A stretch of DNA of 6,107 nucleotides from Pseudomonadota bacterium (GCA_021783385.1 JAJXTX010000158.1:1-6107), one strand, 5' to 3'; shown: positions 1-5,668, counted from the stretch's first letter. Notes: generated by a model not told the origin, from the sequence alone. Program-made: numbers and translations.

Positions 1-139
1 CCAGCGCGCCCTTGTTGGTGGCCACCGCGATGCGCTTGCAGGCGCGCGCCACCACCTCGATCAGCAGCGAAAGCTCGGCATTGATGTGGCCGGCGCGGCG
101 TTCCTCGATCAGGAACTGGATCAGCGAGATGGGCTTCAT
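1..139 (-). CDS. fbp: Fructose-1,6-bisphosphatase class I, N-terminal part (runs off left edge)
   Basis: Only the first 46 codons are present. The product hydrolyses fructose-1,6-bisphosphate to fructose-6-phosphate in gluconeogenesis, in the cytoplasm. The visible protein begins [20 protein letters not shown] and continues with [20 protein letters not shown] and TNKGAL. This matches the start of proteobacterial class I FBPases: the TRFLIEEQ-like stretch, then the RACKRI helix and the KGALG turn that leads to the AMP/substrate region. The start is the ATG at 139-137. The frame stays open further upstream, but homologues begin about here; no good Shine-Dalgarno is seen. The gene is divergent from the GST gene, with about 166 bp between the starts. 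The catalytic metal-binding residues lie outside the window, so intactness cannot be judged. Confidence 0.88.
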   Translation of the reverse strand, partial: MKPISLIQFLIEERRAGHINAELSLLIEVVARACKRIAVATNKGAL

Positions 140-238
140 GGTGGCTTCGTGGCGGGAGAATGGCGCATTGTCCCGACTCGCGCCGCAGCGCGCCAGCGGC
201 GAAACCCGAGGCCGGCCAGGAGCCCGGCTGGCCGTGCC

Positions 239-266
239 CGCTGCTGACAGCACGCTGGCAGCAGCG
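239..266. repeat. Near-perfect dyad in the fbp/GST intergenic region
   Basis: The arm GCTGCTGACAGC (240-251) faces GCTGGCAGCAGC (254-265) across a 2-bp centre. 11 of 12 positions pair, and the flanking C239/G266 also pair. A 2-nt centre is too tight for a normal RNA hairpin, so a protein-binding site (operator) or the cruciform-like by-product of a GCTG-rich stretch is more likely than a terminator. It lies about 40 bp upstream of the GST start, where a regulator could act. A second, looser inverted repeat, CGGCCAG (213-219) and CTGGCCG (228-234), is just upstream. No convincing -35/-10 pair was identified. Confidence 0.45.
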
Positions 267-305
267 CTCGCGCATGCTGCATCCCTTCCATCCACGGAGC
301 CAACC

Positions 306-944
306 ATGACTGCCACCGAACAGTCGCGAGTCACCTTTTTCCATGCGCCCCACACCCGCTCCGGCGCCACCCGCGCGCTGTTCGAGGAGCTCGGCGTGGA
401 CTACGAATTGCACGTGCTCGACTTCAAGGCCGGCGAGCAGCGCCAGCCCGCGTACCTTGCGATCAACCCGATGGGCAAGGTGCCCGCGATCCGTCACGGC
501 GATGCGCTGATCACCGAGCAGCCGGCGGTGTTCCTGTATCTGGCCGATCTCTACCCGGCCGCGCAGCTGGCGCCGCCGATCGGCGATCCGCTGCGCGGGC
601 CCTACCTGCGCTGGATGGTGTACTACGGCTCGTGCTTCGAGCCGGCGGTGCTGGACAAGTCGATCCAGCGCGAACCGCTGTCGCCCTCGGCCTGCGCCTA
701 CGGCGACTACGACACGATGCTGAAGACGCTGACCGACCAGCTTGAGAACGGGCCGTGGCTGCTCGGCGACACGTTCACCGCCGCCGACGTGCTGTGGGGC
801 ACCGCGCTGAACTGGACCACCCAGTTCAAGCTGGTGCCGGAGCTGCCGGTGATCCGCGCCTACATCGACCGTGTGCTGGTGCGCCCGGCGATGCAGCGCG
901 CGGTCGCGGCGGATGCCGCGCTGGCCGCCAGCCAGGCGGAATGA
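306..944 (+). CDS. Glutathione S-transferase family protein
   Basis: Encodes 212 residues, the normal GST length. It is expected to be a soluble cytoplasmic enzyme or binding protein that conjugates glutathione to electrophiles; the substrate is unknown. An N-terminal thioredoxin-fold domain covers about residues 8-84. It has [21 protein letters not shown] (strand, active-site loop and helix; Ser19 is a candidate catalytic position), the NPMGKVPAI loop with the cis-proline P60, and E71-Q72 in the usual glutathione gamma-glutamyl contact position. The all-helical C-terminal domain carries the N-capping-box motif FTAADVLWG (157-165) and a [22 protein letters not shown] ending. The frame is open back to position 12, but that would overlap fbp. 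The ATG at 306 has GGAG (296-299) six bases upstream and starts the domain correctly. The subfamily is not assigned. A regulator remnant follows 64 bp downstream on the same strand. Confidence 0.9.
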   Translation: MTATEQSRVTFFHAPHTRSGATRALFEELGVDYELHVLDFKAGEQRQPAYLAINPMGKVPAIRHGDALITEQPAVFLYLADLYPAAQLAPPIGDPLRGPYLRWMVYYGSCFEPAVLDKSIQREPLSPSACAYGDYDTMLKTLTDQLENGPWLLGDTFTAADVLWGTALNWTTQFKLVPELPVIRAYIDRVLVRPAMQRAVAADAALAASQAE

Positions 945-1008
945 CGCGGGGTCGGCGGCGTGACCGGTGGCGCTGGCCGTCGCCGGCCGGTCCGGCGATG
1001 ATCCGCCG

Positions 1009-1303
1009 ATGCGCCGCGCCGATCGCCTGTTCCTCATCATCCATGCGTTGCGCGGGCGGCGCACCGCCCTGCACGCGCCAGCTGGCCGGGACGCTGGGGG
1101 TTTCGCTGCGCACGGTCTATCGCGATGTGGCCGACCTGCAGCGCTCGGGCGTGCCGATCGAGGGCGAGGCCGGCGTCGGCTACGTGCTGCGCAAAGGTGC
1201 GGACATCCCGCCGCGGATGTTCAGCGCCGACGAGCTGGAAGCGCTGGTGGTGGGCACCCGTTGCGTGCGCGCGGTGGGCGGCAGCCGAACCGATCTGAGC
1301 TGA
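1009..1303 (+). pseudogene. YafY-type HTH/WYL transcriptional regulator, frameshifted and truncated
   Basis: Two frames together give one recognisable N-terminus. From the ATG at 1009 the frame reads MRRADRLFLIIHALRGRR and then TALHA. The homology then moves to another frame, reading RQLAGTLGVSLRTVYRDVAD and then LQRSGVPIEGEAGVGYVLRKG, followed by ADIPPRMFSADELEALVVGTR. This is the HTH_11 domain of YafY-like regulators and the linker to the WYL domain. The break lies at about 1067-1076 in a CG repeat (CACGCGCCAG). Loss of one CG unit explains it: restoring two bases gives TALHARQLA. Shortly after VVGTR the frame ends in an unrelated VGGSRTDLS tail and a stop at 1303. The protein is thus about 100 residues against roughly 230 for the family, and the WYL ligand-sensing domain is absent. 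Such regulators often act on neighbouring genes, so the GST gene upstream may be its former partner (inference). Confidence 0.8.
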
Positions 1304-1351
1304 GCGCGGCGGAGTAGGCTGGCGTGCATTCCCCGTCCAGGATCTGCCCGC

Positions 1352-1960
1352 ATGCACCCGCATCACCCCATGCTGCTGCTGGACCCGGCCGAGCTGCGCC
1401 CCACCCAGCTCACCGTCGGCTACGCCGAGGTGGCTGCCAAGCGCGCCGCGTGGGAAGGGCTCGGCAAGCAGAAGCGCAAGATCCTGCTCAGCCGGCACTG
1501 GTTTCCCGGCGTGCTGGGGCCAAAGCAGCACTGCTATATCGTCGACCACCACCATCTTGGCCTGGCGCTGCTGGAGGAAGGCGTGGCGAGCGTGCCGGTG
1601 ATGGTGCTGCGCGATTTTTCCTGGCTGCCGCCGGCGGAGTTCTGGCGCGCGATGGAGTTCTACCAGTGGGCGCATCCCTACGATGCCGACGACGAGCGGC
1701 GCGAGCACACCGCCTTTCCGCGCAGCCTGGCGCAGCTGCAGAACGACACCTACCGCAGCCTTGCCGCGCGCGTGCAGGACGCCGGCGGCTACGCCAAGGA
1801 TGCGATCCCGTATGCCGAGTTCATGTGGGCCAGCTTCCTGCGCGAGCGGCTGACCCTGCACAAGGACGAGCGGCTGTCGGCCAAGCTGGTCGCCCGCGCG
1901 GTAAAGCTGGCGCACGGGCGTGACGCGGCCTACCTGCCGGGTTGGAGCGGCAGGCGCTGA
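1352..1960 (+). CDS. ParB-like (ParBc_2, PF08857-type) protein
   Basis: Encodes 202 residues with no signal peptide or membrane segment, so probably cytoplasmic. It resembles the family named putative ParB-like nuclease (ParBc_2). The order is: LRPTQLTVGYAEVAAKR (15-31), a KILLSRHWFPGVLGPKQHCY segment (43-62), the family hallmark IVDHHHLGLALLEEGV (63-78), then SWLPPAEFWRAMEFYQWAHPYD, the FPRSLAQLQNDTYRSLAARV stretch and AGGYAKDAIPYAEFMWASFL. The DHHHL block and the GGYAKD/PYAEFMWA block are what I rely on. Family members typically stand alone and are not chromosome-segregation ParB; no activity is established as far as I know. AGGA (1339-1342) lies nine bases before the ATG at 1352. A second in-frame ATG at 1370 is possible. 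The gene lies 48 bp after the broken regulator and 124 bp before the DUF885 gene, with no sign of an operon. Confidence 0.78.
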   Translation: MHPHHPMLLLDPAELRPTQLTVGYAEVAAKRAAWEGLGKQKRKILLSRHWFPGVLGPKQHCYIVDHHHLGLALLEEGVASVPVMVLRDFSWLPPAEFWRAMEFYQWAHPYDADDERREHTAFPRSLAQLQNDTYRSLAARVQDAGGYAKDAIPYAEFMWASFLRERLTLHKDERLSAKLVARAVKLAHGRDAAYLPGWSGRR

Positions 1961-2072
1961 GGCGACTTCCGCGCCGGCCACAAGTCATCTTGCATTCGCC
2001 GTGCGCGCATGAAATCTTCCAGAGGCTGAGGCGCCGCGCGTCCTCATCGCCGCCGCGCGCGCGGGCAAAACC

Positions 2073-2078
2073 AAGGGA
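2073..2078 (+). promoter_or_regulatory. Shine-Dalgarno favouring the GTG start at 2085
   Basis: AAGGGA ends six bases before the GTG at 2085. The alternative ATG at 2097 begins a run of three consecutive ATG codons but would be 18 bases from this site. GTG is therefore the better start, though the ATG run could give some internal initiation. Either choice leaves a workable signal peptide. Confidence 0.55.
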
Positions 2079-2084
2079 CCCTCC

Positions 2085-3893
2085 GTGACAAGAACCATGA
2101 TGATGATTGCCCGGCTGGCCGTCGGCGCGCTCGTGCTCGGCGCGCTGCCGGCGGCGGCCGCAGCGAGCACTGCCGACGCCCGCTTCAGGCACATCTACAG
2201 CACCGAGTGGGCGTGGCGCACCGGCCAGTCCGGGGTCAGCGCGTCGGGCGAGCCGCAGCCGAACAACGGCCGGCTCGACGACGTCGGCGCGGCCAGCCAG
2301 CAGCAGCGGCTCGTCTACTGGCAGCGCGTGCTGCGGCAGCTCGACGGCATCCCGGTGGCGCAGCTGTCGCCGGCCAACCGGGTCACCTACGCGGTCTACC
2401 GCGAGCAGATCGCCAACCTGCTCGCTGACCAGCGCTTCGACAACTGGCAGATGCCGTTCAACAGCGACTCGGCCTTCTGGTCCGACATCGGCTACGCGCT
2501 GGGCGGCGACAATTTGCGCACGGCCGCCGACTACCACAGGTACCTCGAACGCCTGAGCCAGATCCCGGCGTATTTCAGGCAGCAGATCGCCAACATGCGG
2601 CTTGGCCTGAAGCGCGGCTTCAGCGTGCCGCGCGCCGTGCTCAGCGGGCGCGATGCATCGATCGCCGCCGTCGCCGGGCTGCGCGATCCGACCCAGAGCA
2701 CGTTCTATGCGCCGTTCAAGCAGCTGCCGGCGTCGATCCCGGTTGACCAGGCGCAGGCGCTGCAGGGCGAGGCGGTGCAGCGCATCCGCGACCAGGTGAT
2801 CCCGGCCTACGCCAGGCTGCTGACGTTCTTCCGCAACGAGTACGTGCCGCAGGCGCGCACCACGCTGGCCGCCGAGGCGCTGCCGGACGGCAAGGCGTAT
2901 TACCGCCAGCAGATCCGCGAATACACCACGCTGGATCTGAGTCCCGACGCGATCCACCGGATTGGCCTCGAGCAGGTGGCGAAGATCCACGCGCAGATGC
3001 TGCAGGTGATGCAGCAGTCCGGCTTCAAGGGCAGCTTTGCGCAGTTCCTGCAGTTCCTGCGCAGCGACCCGCAGTTCTACGCCAGGACGCCGCAGGAGCT
3101 GCTTGACCGCAGCGCCTGGGTGGCCAAGGAAGTGGACGGTCAGCTGGCGAAATTCTTCGGTCACCTGCCGCGCGCGCGCTTCACCATAGAGCCGGTGCCC
3201 GCGGCCATCGCCCCGTACTACACCTCCGGCCGCGGCGGCCCGGACGTCTATCTGGTCAACACCTACGACCTGAAGTCGCGGCCGCTCTACAACCTGCCCG
3301 CGCTGACCCTGCACGAGTCGTATCCCGGCCACGCGCTGCAGCTGGAGCTGGCCGCGGAGGATCGCAGCCAGCCTGCGTTCCGCCGCGACAGCTACATCTC
3401 CGCCTATGGCGAGGGCTGGGCGCTGTACTCGGAATACCTCGGCAATGCCATGGGCATCTACCAGACGCCGTACCAGCAGTTCGGTTTTCTCAGCTACCAG
3501 ATGTGGCGCGCCTGCCGGCTGGTGGTCGATACCGGCATCCATCACCTGGGCTGGACGCGGCAGCAGTCGATCGACTATCTCAGCGCCAACACCGCGCTGT
3601 CCGAGCGCGAAATCGCCAACGAGGTGGACCGCTACATCAGCTGGCCGGGACAGGCGCTGTCGTACGAGCTCGGCTACCTGAAGATCCGCGAGCTGCGCAG
3701 CAAGGCGGAACAGGCGCTGGGGCCGAAGTTCAACCTGCGCCACTTTCACGACACCGTGCTGCAGATCGGCTCGGTGCCGCTGCCGGTGCTGCAGCAGCGC
3801 ATCGACCGCTTCATCGCCGAGGGCGGCCCGGAGCCGGACTACGGCTGCGCTTGCGCGAAGCGGAAGCGGGCCTCGACGAAGCCTTCCGGCTGA
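2085..3893 (+). CDS. Secreted DUF885 family protein (metallopeptidase-like)
   Basis: Encodes 602 residues, the usual length for DUF885 (PF05960) proteins of this order. The N-terminus, MTRTMMMIARLAVGALVLGA followed by LPAAAAAS, is a typical Sec signal peptide, with likely cleavage near residues 26-28 after the alanine run. The mature protein should be periplasmic; there is no lipobox. The long helical N-terminal part includes YRQQIREYTTLDLSPDAIHRIGLEQV. The diagnostic core is C-terminal: YYTSGRGGPDVYLVNTYDLK, then LTLHESYPGH with H410, E411 and H416, then the AYGEGWALYSEY block with E443 and E450. The H-E...P-G-H and GEGWALY(A/S)E motifs look like a zinc-peptidase site, but metal binding and peptide substrate are inferences from the motif. 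The chain ends with ELGYLKIRELRSKAEQALG, a PLPVLQQRIDRFI helix and a basic tail with two close cysteines (GCACAKRKR). It appears monocistronic. Confidence 0.9.
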   Translation: MTRTMMMIARLAVGALVLGALPAAAAASTADARFRHIYSTEWAWRTGQSGVSASGEPQPNNGRLDDVGAASQQQRLVYWQRVLRQLDGIPVAQLSPANRVTYAVYREQIANLLADQRFDNWQMPFNSDSAFWSDIGYALGGDNLRTAADYHRYLERLSQIPAYFRQQIANMRLGLKRGFSVPRAVLSGRDASIAAVAGLRDPTQSTFYAPFKQLPASIPVDQAQALQGEAVQRIRDQVIPAYARLLTFFRNEYVPQARTTLAAEALPDGKAYYRQQIREYTTLDLSPDAIHRIGLEQVAKIHAQMLQVMQQSGFKGSFAQFLQFLRSDPQFYARTPQELLDRSAWVAKEVDGQLAKFFGHLPRARFTIEPVPAAIAPYYTSGRGGPDVYLVNTYDLKSRPLYNLPALTLHESYPGHALQLELAAEDRSQPAFRRDSYISAYGEGWALYSEYLGNAMGIYQTPYQQFGFLSYQMWRACRLVVDTGIHHLGWTRQQSIDYLSANTALSEREIANEVDRYISWPGQALSYELGYLKIRELRSKAEQALGPKFNLRHFHDTVLQIGSVPLPVLQQRIDRFIAEGGPEPDYGCACAKRKRASTKPSG

Positions 3894-3906
3894 GCGTGGC
3901 GAGCTG

Positions 3907-3936
3907 CTGGCAGCTGCTGCACAAATAAAGTAATAT
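3907..3936 (+). promoter_or_regulatory. Candidate sigma70 promoter of the antitoxin gene
   Basis: CTGGCA (3907-3912; four of six match TTGACA) and TAATAT (3931-3936; four of six match TATAAT) are 18 bp apart. The -10 lies in a sharply AT-rich island (3921-3951, 7 G/C of 31) inside otherwise GC-rich DNA. Transcription would start about 3943, leaving a short leader before the ATG at 3969. The -35 also falls in an AGCTGC-TG-GCAGCT inverted repeat (3902-3915) behind the DUF885 gene. Confidence 0.5.
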
Positions 3937-3951
3937 TACGTGTAACTTTAC
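3930..3951. promoter_or_regulatory. Tandem palindromic operator, two GTAAnnTTAC boxes
   Basis: GTAATATTAC (3930-3939) and GTAACTTTAC (3942-3951) are two copies of GTAAnnTTAC separated by GT, so their centres are 12 bp apart. The first overlaps the candidate -10 and the second sits at the expected start of transcription, immediately before the Shine-Dalgarno. Xre-type antitoxins of RES modules generally repress their own promoter, so this is the obvious autoregulatory operator. The sequence repeat is seen directly; the binding is inferred. Confidence 0.6.
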
Positions 3952-3959
3952 AGGGAGAG
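3952..3959 (+). promoter_or_regulatory. Strong Shine-Dalgarno of the antitoxin gene
   Basis: AGGGAGAG lies nine bases before the ATG at 3969 and directly abuts the second GTAAnnTTAC box. It is much better than any site before the toxin start, consistent with the antitoxin being made in excess. Confidence 0.7.
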
Positions 3960-3968
3960 TCGCGCGTC

Positions 3969-4382
3969 ATGACTGCCCGCCCCACCCGCATCGCCGAAGG
4001 CGCACCACGTTACACGGCACCACCGGATGCGCTTGCTGCTCCGGCACTGCGCAGCTTCTTCCGGCTGGCCGACGCGTGGCAGCTGCGCATCGCCGACCAG
4101 CGCCGGCTGCTGGGCGATCCGCCGGAGTCGACCTTCTACAAGTGGAAGCGCCAGCGCGATGGCGCGCTGGGCCGCGATACGCTCGAGCGGATCAGCTACC
4201 TGCTCGGCATCTGGAAGTCGCTGCAGATCCTGTTTCCCGATCCGGCGCAGGCCGACGCGTGGCTGCACAAGCCGAACCAGTCGCCGCTGTTCGGCGGCCA
4301 CTCCGCGCTGGAGCGCATGCTGTCGGGCAACGTCGCCGATCTGTATGTCGTGCGCCAGTATCTGGATGCGCAGCGCGGTTGA
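3969..4382 (+). CDS. Xre/MbcA/ParS-family antitoxin of a RES toxin module
   Basis: Encodes 137 residues. An Xre-like helix-turn-helix lies at about residues 26-80: LRSFFRLADAWQLRIADQRRL, then the recognition-helix part STFYKWKRQ (54-62), then LGRDTLERISYLLGIWKSLQ. The C-terminal DUF2384/MbcA-ParS toxin-binding domain spans about 80-137. It shows LFPDPAQADAWLHKPNQSPL, then FGGHSALERMLSGNVADLYV and VRQYLDAQRG; the family signature is the FGG-S-LE-ML-G-DL-VR-YLDA pattern. In characterised members the C-terminal domain plugs the toxin active site, while the HTH represses the operon. Strand, order and family agree with the RES gene downstream, though the 254-bp gap is unusual. The start is fixed by a strong Shine-Dalgarno. 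No truncation or frameshift is seen. Confidence 0.92.
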   Translation: MTARPTRIAEGAPRYTAPPDALAAPALRSFFRLADAWQLRIADQRRLLGDPPESTFYKWKRQRDGALGRDTLERISYLLGIWKSLQILFPDPAQADAWLHKPNQSPLFGGHSALERMLSGNVADLYVVRQYLDAQRG

Positions 4383-4419
4383 AGTCGCTCTCATCAAACA
4401 TCACGCAACCGATGGATCG

Positions 4420-4440
4420 AAAGGGCTGAGGAGCGCTTTT
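4420..4440 (+). terminator. Weak intrinsic-terminator-like hairpin after the antitoxin gene
   Basis: AAAGGGCT (4420-4427) and AGCGCTTT (4432-4439) pair at seven of eight positions (one G-G mismatch) around a GAGG loop, ending in TTTT (4437-4440). The stem is short and the T-run partly belongs to the stem, so termination would be partial at best. It lies 38 bp after the antitoxin stop and directly abuts the REP pair. Confidence 0.35.
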
Positions 4441-4511
4441 GTAGGGCGGGCACTGCCCGCCGCTCTATACATGCAGCACGGATAGAAGCCGGCGGGCGGT
4501 GCCCGCCCTAC
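4441..4511. repeat. REPIN: two inverted GTAG-type REP palindromes
   Basis: The left REP (4441-4462) begins with GTAG, followed by GGCGGGCA and TGCCCGCC arms with one base between. The right REP (4490-4511) is its reverse complement, with GGCGGGC and GCCCGCC arms around GGT, ending in CTAC. The two 22-bp units match at 21 of 22 positions in inverted orientation, and a 27-bp spacer separates them. A GTAG tetranucleotide next to a GC-rich hairpin is the known layout of REP elements mobilised by RAYT (TnpA-REP) transposases, common in Xanthomonas and Stenotrophomonas relatives. No RAYT gene is in the window. The element sits between antitoxin and toxin genes. The long inverted pair could form a stable RNA structure that protects upstream mRNA or attenuates downstream transcription. 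Confidence 0.85.
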
Positions 4512-4636
4512 GCAGGCGAATAGCCGCCCCGCGGCCATTTTGTTGCGCGACAGCGCGCCGTCGAAGGCGGGGCGATAACGTCCACCAAGGCGAATGCCGC
4601 CCTCGCCATGCCCTGTGTGGGTCCACTGGACTTCCG

Positions 4637-5371
4637 ATGCCTGCCGCCACGCCGCCGCTCAAACGCATCCGCTGGAGCCACGCCTGGCGCATCGTGCCCA
4701 GCCGATTTCCGCCGGTGGGCCTGTTCGACCGCATCGCTGATCCGGCCGATCTCGACGCGGTGTTCGCGCTCGAGGCGCTGACCAACCCGCGCCTGCGCGA
4801 GGAGATCGGCGCGCTCAAGCGCGTGCCCAGCGGGCGGCGCCTCAGCGGCCCGGGCTCGACCCCGGTGATGGCCGCGTTCACCCATCTCAACCCGCAGGGC
4901 AGCCGCTTCTCCGACGGCAGCTGGGGCGTGTTCTACGCCGCTCGCAGCGTGGCCACCGCGGTGGAGGAAACCGTCCATCACCGCCAGCGCTTTCTCGCCG
5001 CCACCGCCGAACCGGCCTGCGAGCTGTCCATGCGCTGCTACCGGACCAGCCTCGACAGCAGGCTGCACGATCTGCGCGGCGGCTGGCCGGCGGCGCATGA
5101 CCCCGACAGCTACGTGGCCAGCATTGCGCTGGCGCGCGCGCTGCGTGCGGTCGACTCGAACGGGCTGGTCTACGACAGCGTGCGCCACCGCGGCGGCGAA
5201 TGCCTCGCCGCGTTCTACCCCGACGTGGTGGCGCCGTGCGTGCAGGCGCAGCACCTGATCTACCGCTGGGACGGCACGCGCATCGCGCAGGTGCTGCAGG
5301 TGAACGAGCTGCGGCGCCCCGCGCCGGACCCGACGCAGGGCGACCCGGCGCCAGGTCGTCCGGCGAGCTGA
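4637..5371 (+). CDS. RES-domain toxin (predicted NAD+-targeting)
   Basis: Encodes 244 residues from the ATG at 4637. The RES domain (PF08808) is named after conserved Arg, Glu and Ser. The likely equivalents are R90 in QGSRFSDGSWGVFYAA, E111 in TAVEETVHHR and S181 in NGLVYDSVRHRGGECLAAFY. The N-terminal part WSHAWRIVPSRFPPVGLFDR and the ALTNPRLREEIGAL segment resemble the longer RES proteins of proteobacteria. Characterised relatives degrade NAD+ (MbcT, an NAD+ phosphorylase; a Pseudomonas putida RES toxin) or ADP-ribosylate PRPP synthetase (ParT), causing growth arrest unless held by the cognate antitoxin. Which chemistry applies here cannot be read from the sequence. The frame is open back to 4499, but those codons come from the REP and are low-complexity Arg-rich, so the later start is preferred; its Shine-Dalgarno is poor (TGGA, 4627-4630). 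All three signature residues are present, so it looks intact. Confidence 0.9.
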   Translation: MPAATPPLKRIRWSHAWRIVPSRFPPVGLFDRIADPADLDAVFALEALTNPRLREEIGALKRVPSGRRLSGPGSTPVMAAFTHLNPQGSRFSDGSWGVFYAARSVATAVEETVHHRQRFLAATAEPACELSMRCYRTSLDSRLHDLRGGWPAAHDPDSYVASIALARALRAVDSNGLVYDSVRHRGGECLAAFYPDVVAPCVQAQHLIYRWDGTRIAQVLQVNELRRPAPDPTQGDPAPGRPAS

Positions 5372-5392
5372 CCATGCCGCGCGAGCGTGCGG

Positions 5393-5617
5393 CTAGGCGA
5401 CGCCTTTCGCGTGATGGTCGAACAGCCGCCAGTGGCCGTCGATGCCTTCCACATTGATCAGCGCCTCGGCGCCATCCTGTTGCGCCTTGCGCGCCCGGTG
5501 GATGGCGAACCAGAGTGCGTCCTGCCGGCTCTTGAATTCGCGGTAGCCGTCATTGCTGACGTTCACCAGCCAGGTGCCATTGAGCGATCGCGCAAAGGGA
5601 ACATCGAAAATGATCAT
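5393..5617 (-). CDS. Small DUF2188-like protein
   Basis: Encodes 74 residues from the ATG at 5617-5615. A GTG at 5638-5636 would add seven residues (VRESPV region); neither start has a good Shine-Dalgarno. The sequence has the DUF2188 (PF09954) layout: a short strand with G-WLVNVSNDGYREF (14-28), a helix SRQDALWFAIHRARKAQQDG (30-49), then a strand EALINVEGIDGHWRLFD (51-67). This suggests a small alpha/beta cytoplasmic protein. No biochemical role is known to me for the family. It converges on the RES toxin gene with only 21 nt between the stop codons and no visible terminator between them, so read-through antisense RNA is possible in both directions. Membership of the TA module is not suggested, because the orientation is opposite. 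Confidence 0.72.
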   Translation of the reverse strand: MIIFDVPFARSLNGTWLVNVSNDGYREFKSRQDALWFAIHRARKAQQDGAEALINVEGIDGHWRLFDHHAKGVA

Positions 5618-5668
5618 GACGGGCGACTCGCGGACCACTTTTTTTCAAGCCTGCCCAGTGCGCCGTGA

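Noticed and set aside
12..305. Extended start for the GST protein
   Set aside because: The added residues overlap the divergent fbp coding region and show no domain; the ATG at 306 has a good ribosome binding site and gives the normal family length.
755..1303. One continuous gene covering the regulator remnant
   Set aside because: Its first part lies inside the GST gene in another frame and is Arg/Ala-rich noise; only the stretch after about 1075 is homologous to regulators, with the N-terminus in a different frame.
1037..1981. Open reading frame of 314 codons on the minus strand
   Set aside because: It is antisense to the ParBc_2-type gene and the regulator remnant, and has no domain signal; the plus-strand reading gives clear family motifs.
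1821..3749. Open reading frame of 642 codons on the minus strand
   Set aside because: It is antisense to the DUF885 gene, rich in Arg, Ala, Val and Gln with no recognisable motif, and spans two plus-strand genes. This is typical mirror-frame openness in GC-rich DNA.
4441..4511. CRISPR-like or insertion-sequence origin of the repeat between antitoxin and toxin
   Set aside because: There are only two copies, in inverted orientation, each a hairpin with a GTAG end; no spacer series, transposase or target duplication is seen. A REP pair fits better.
4543..4579. Possible separate promoter for the toxin (TTGCGC and GATAAC)
   Set aside because: The spacing is 25 bp, far outside the normal 16-19, and no alternative pair was better.
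4621..4631. Short palindrome GTCCACTGGAC before the toxin start
   Set aside because: A 5-bp arm with a 1-nt centre is common by chance and overlaps no other signal.
4508..5254. Open reading frame of 248 codons on the minus strand
   Set aside because: It is antisense to the RES toxin gene, which has all its signature motifs; the minus-strand product is His/Arg/Ala-rich with no family resemblance.
5387..5668. Plus-strand frame of 93 codons opposite the DUF2188-like gene
   Set aside because: No ribosome binding site or family features; the opposite strand gives a DUF2188-like strand-helix-strand pattern.
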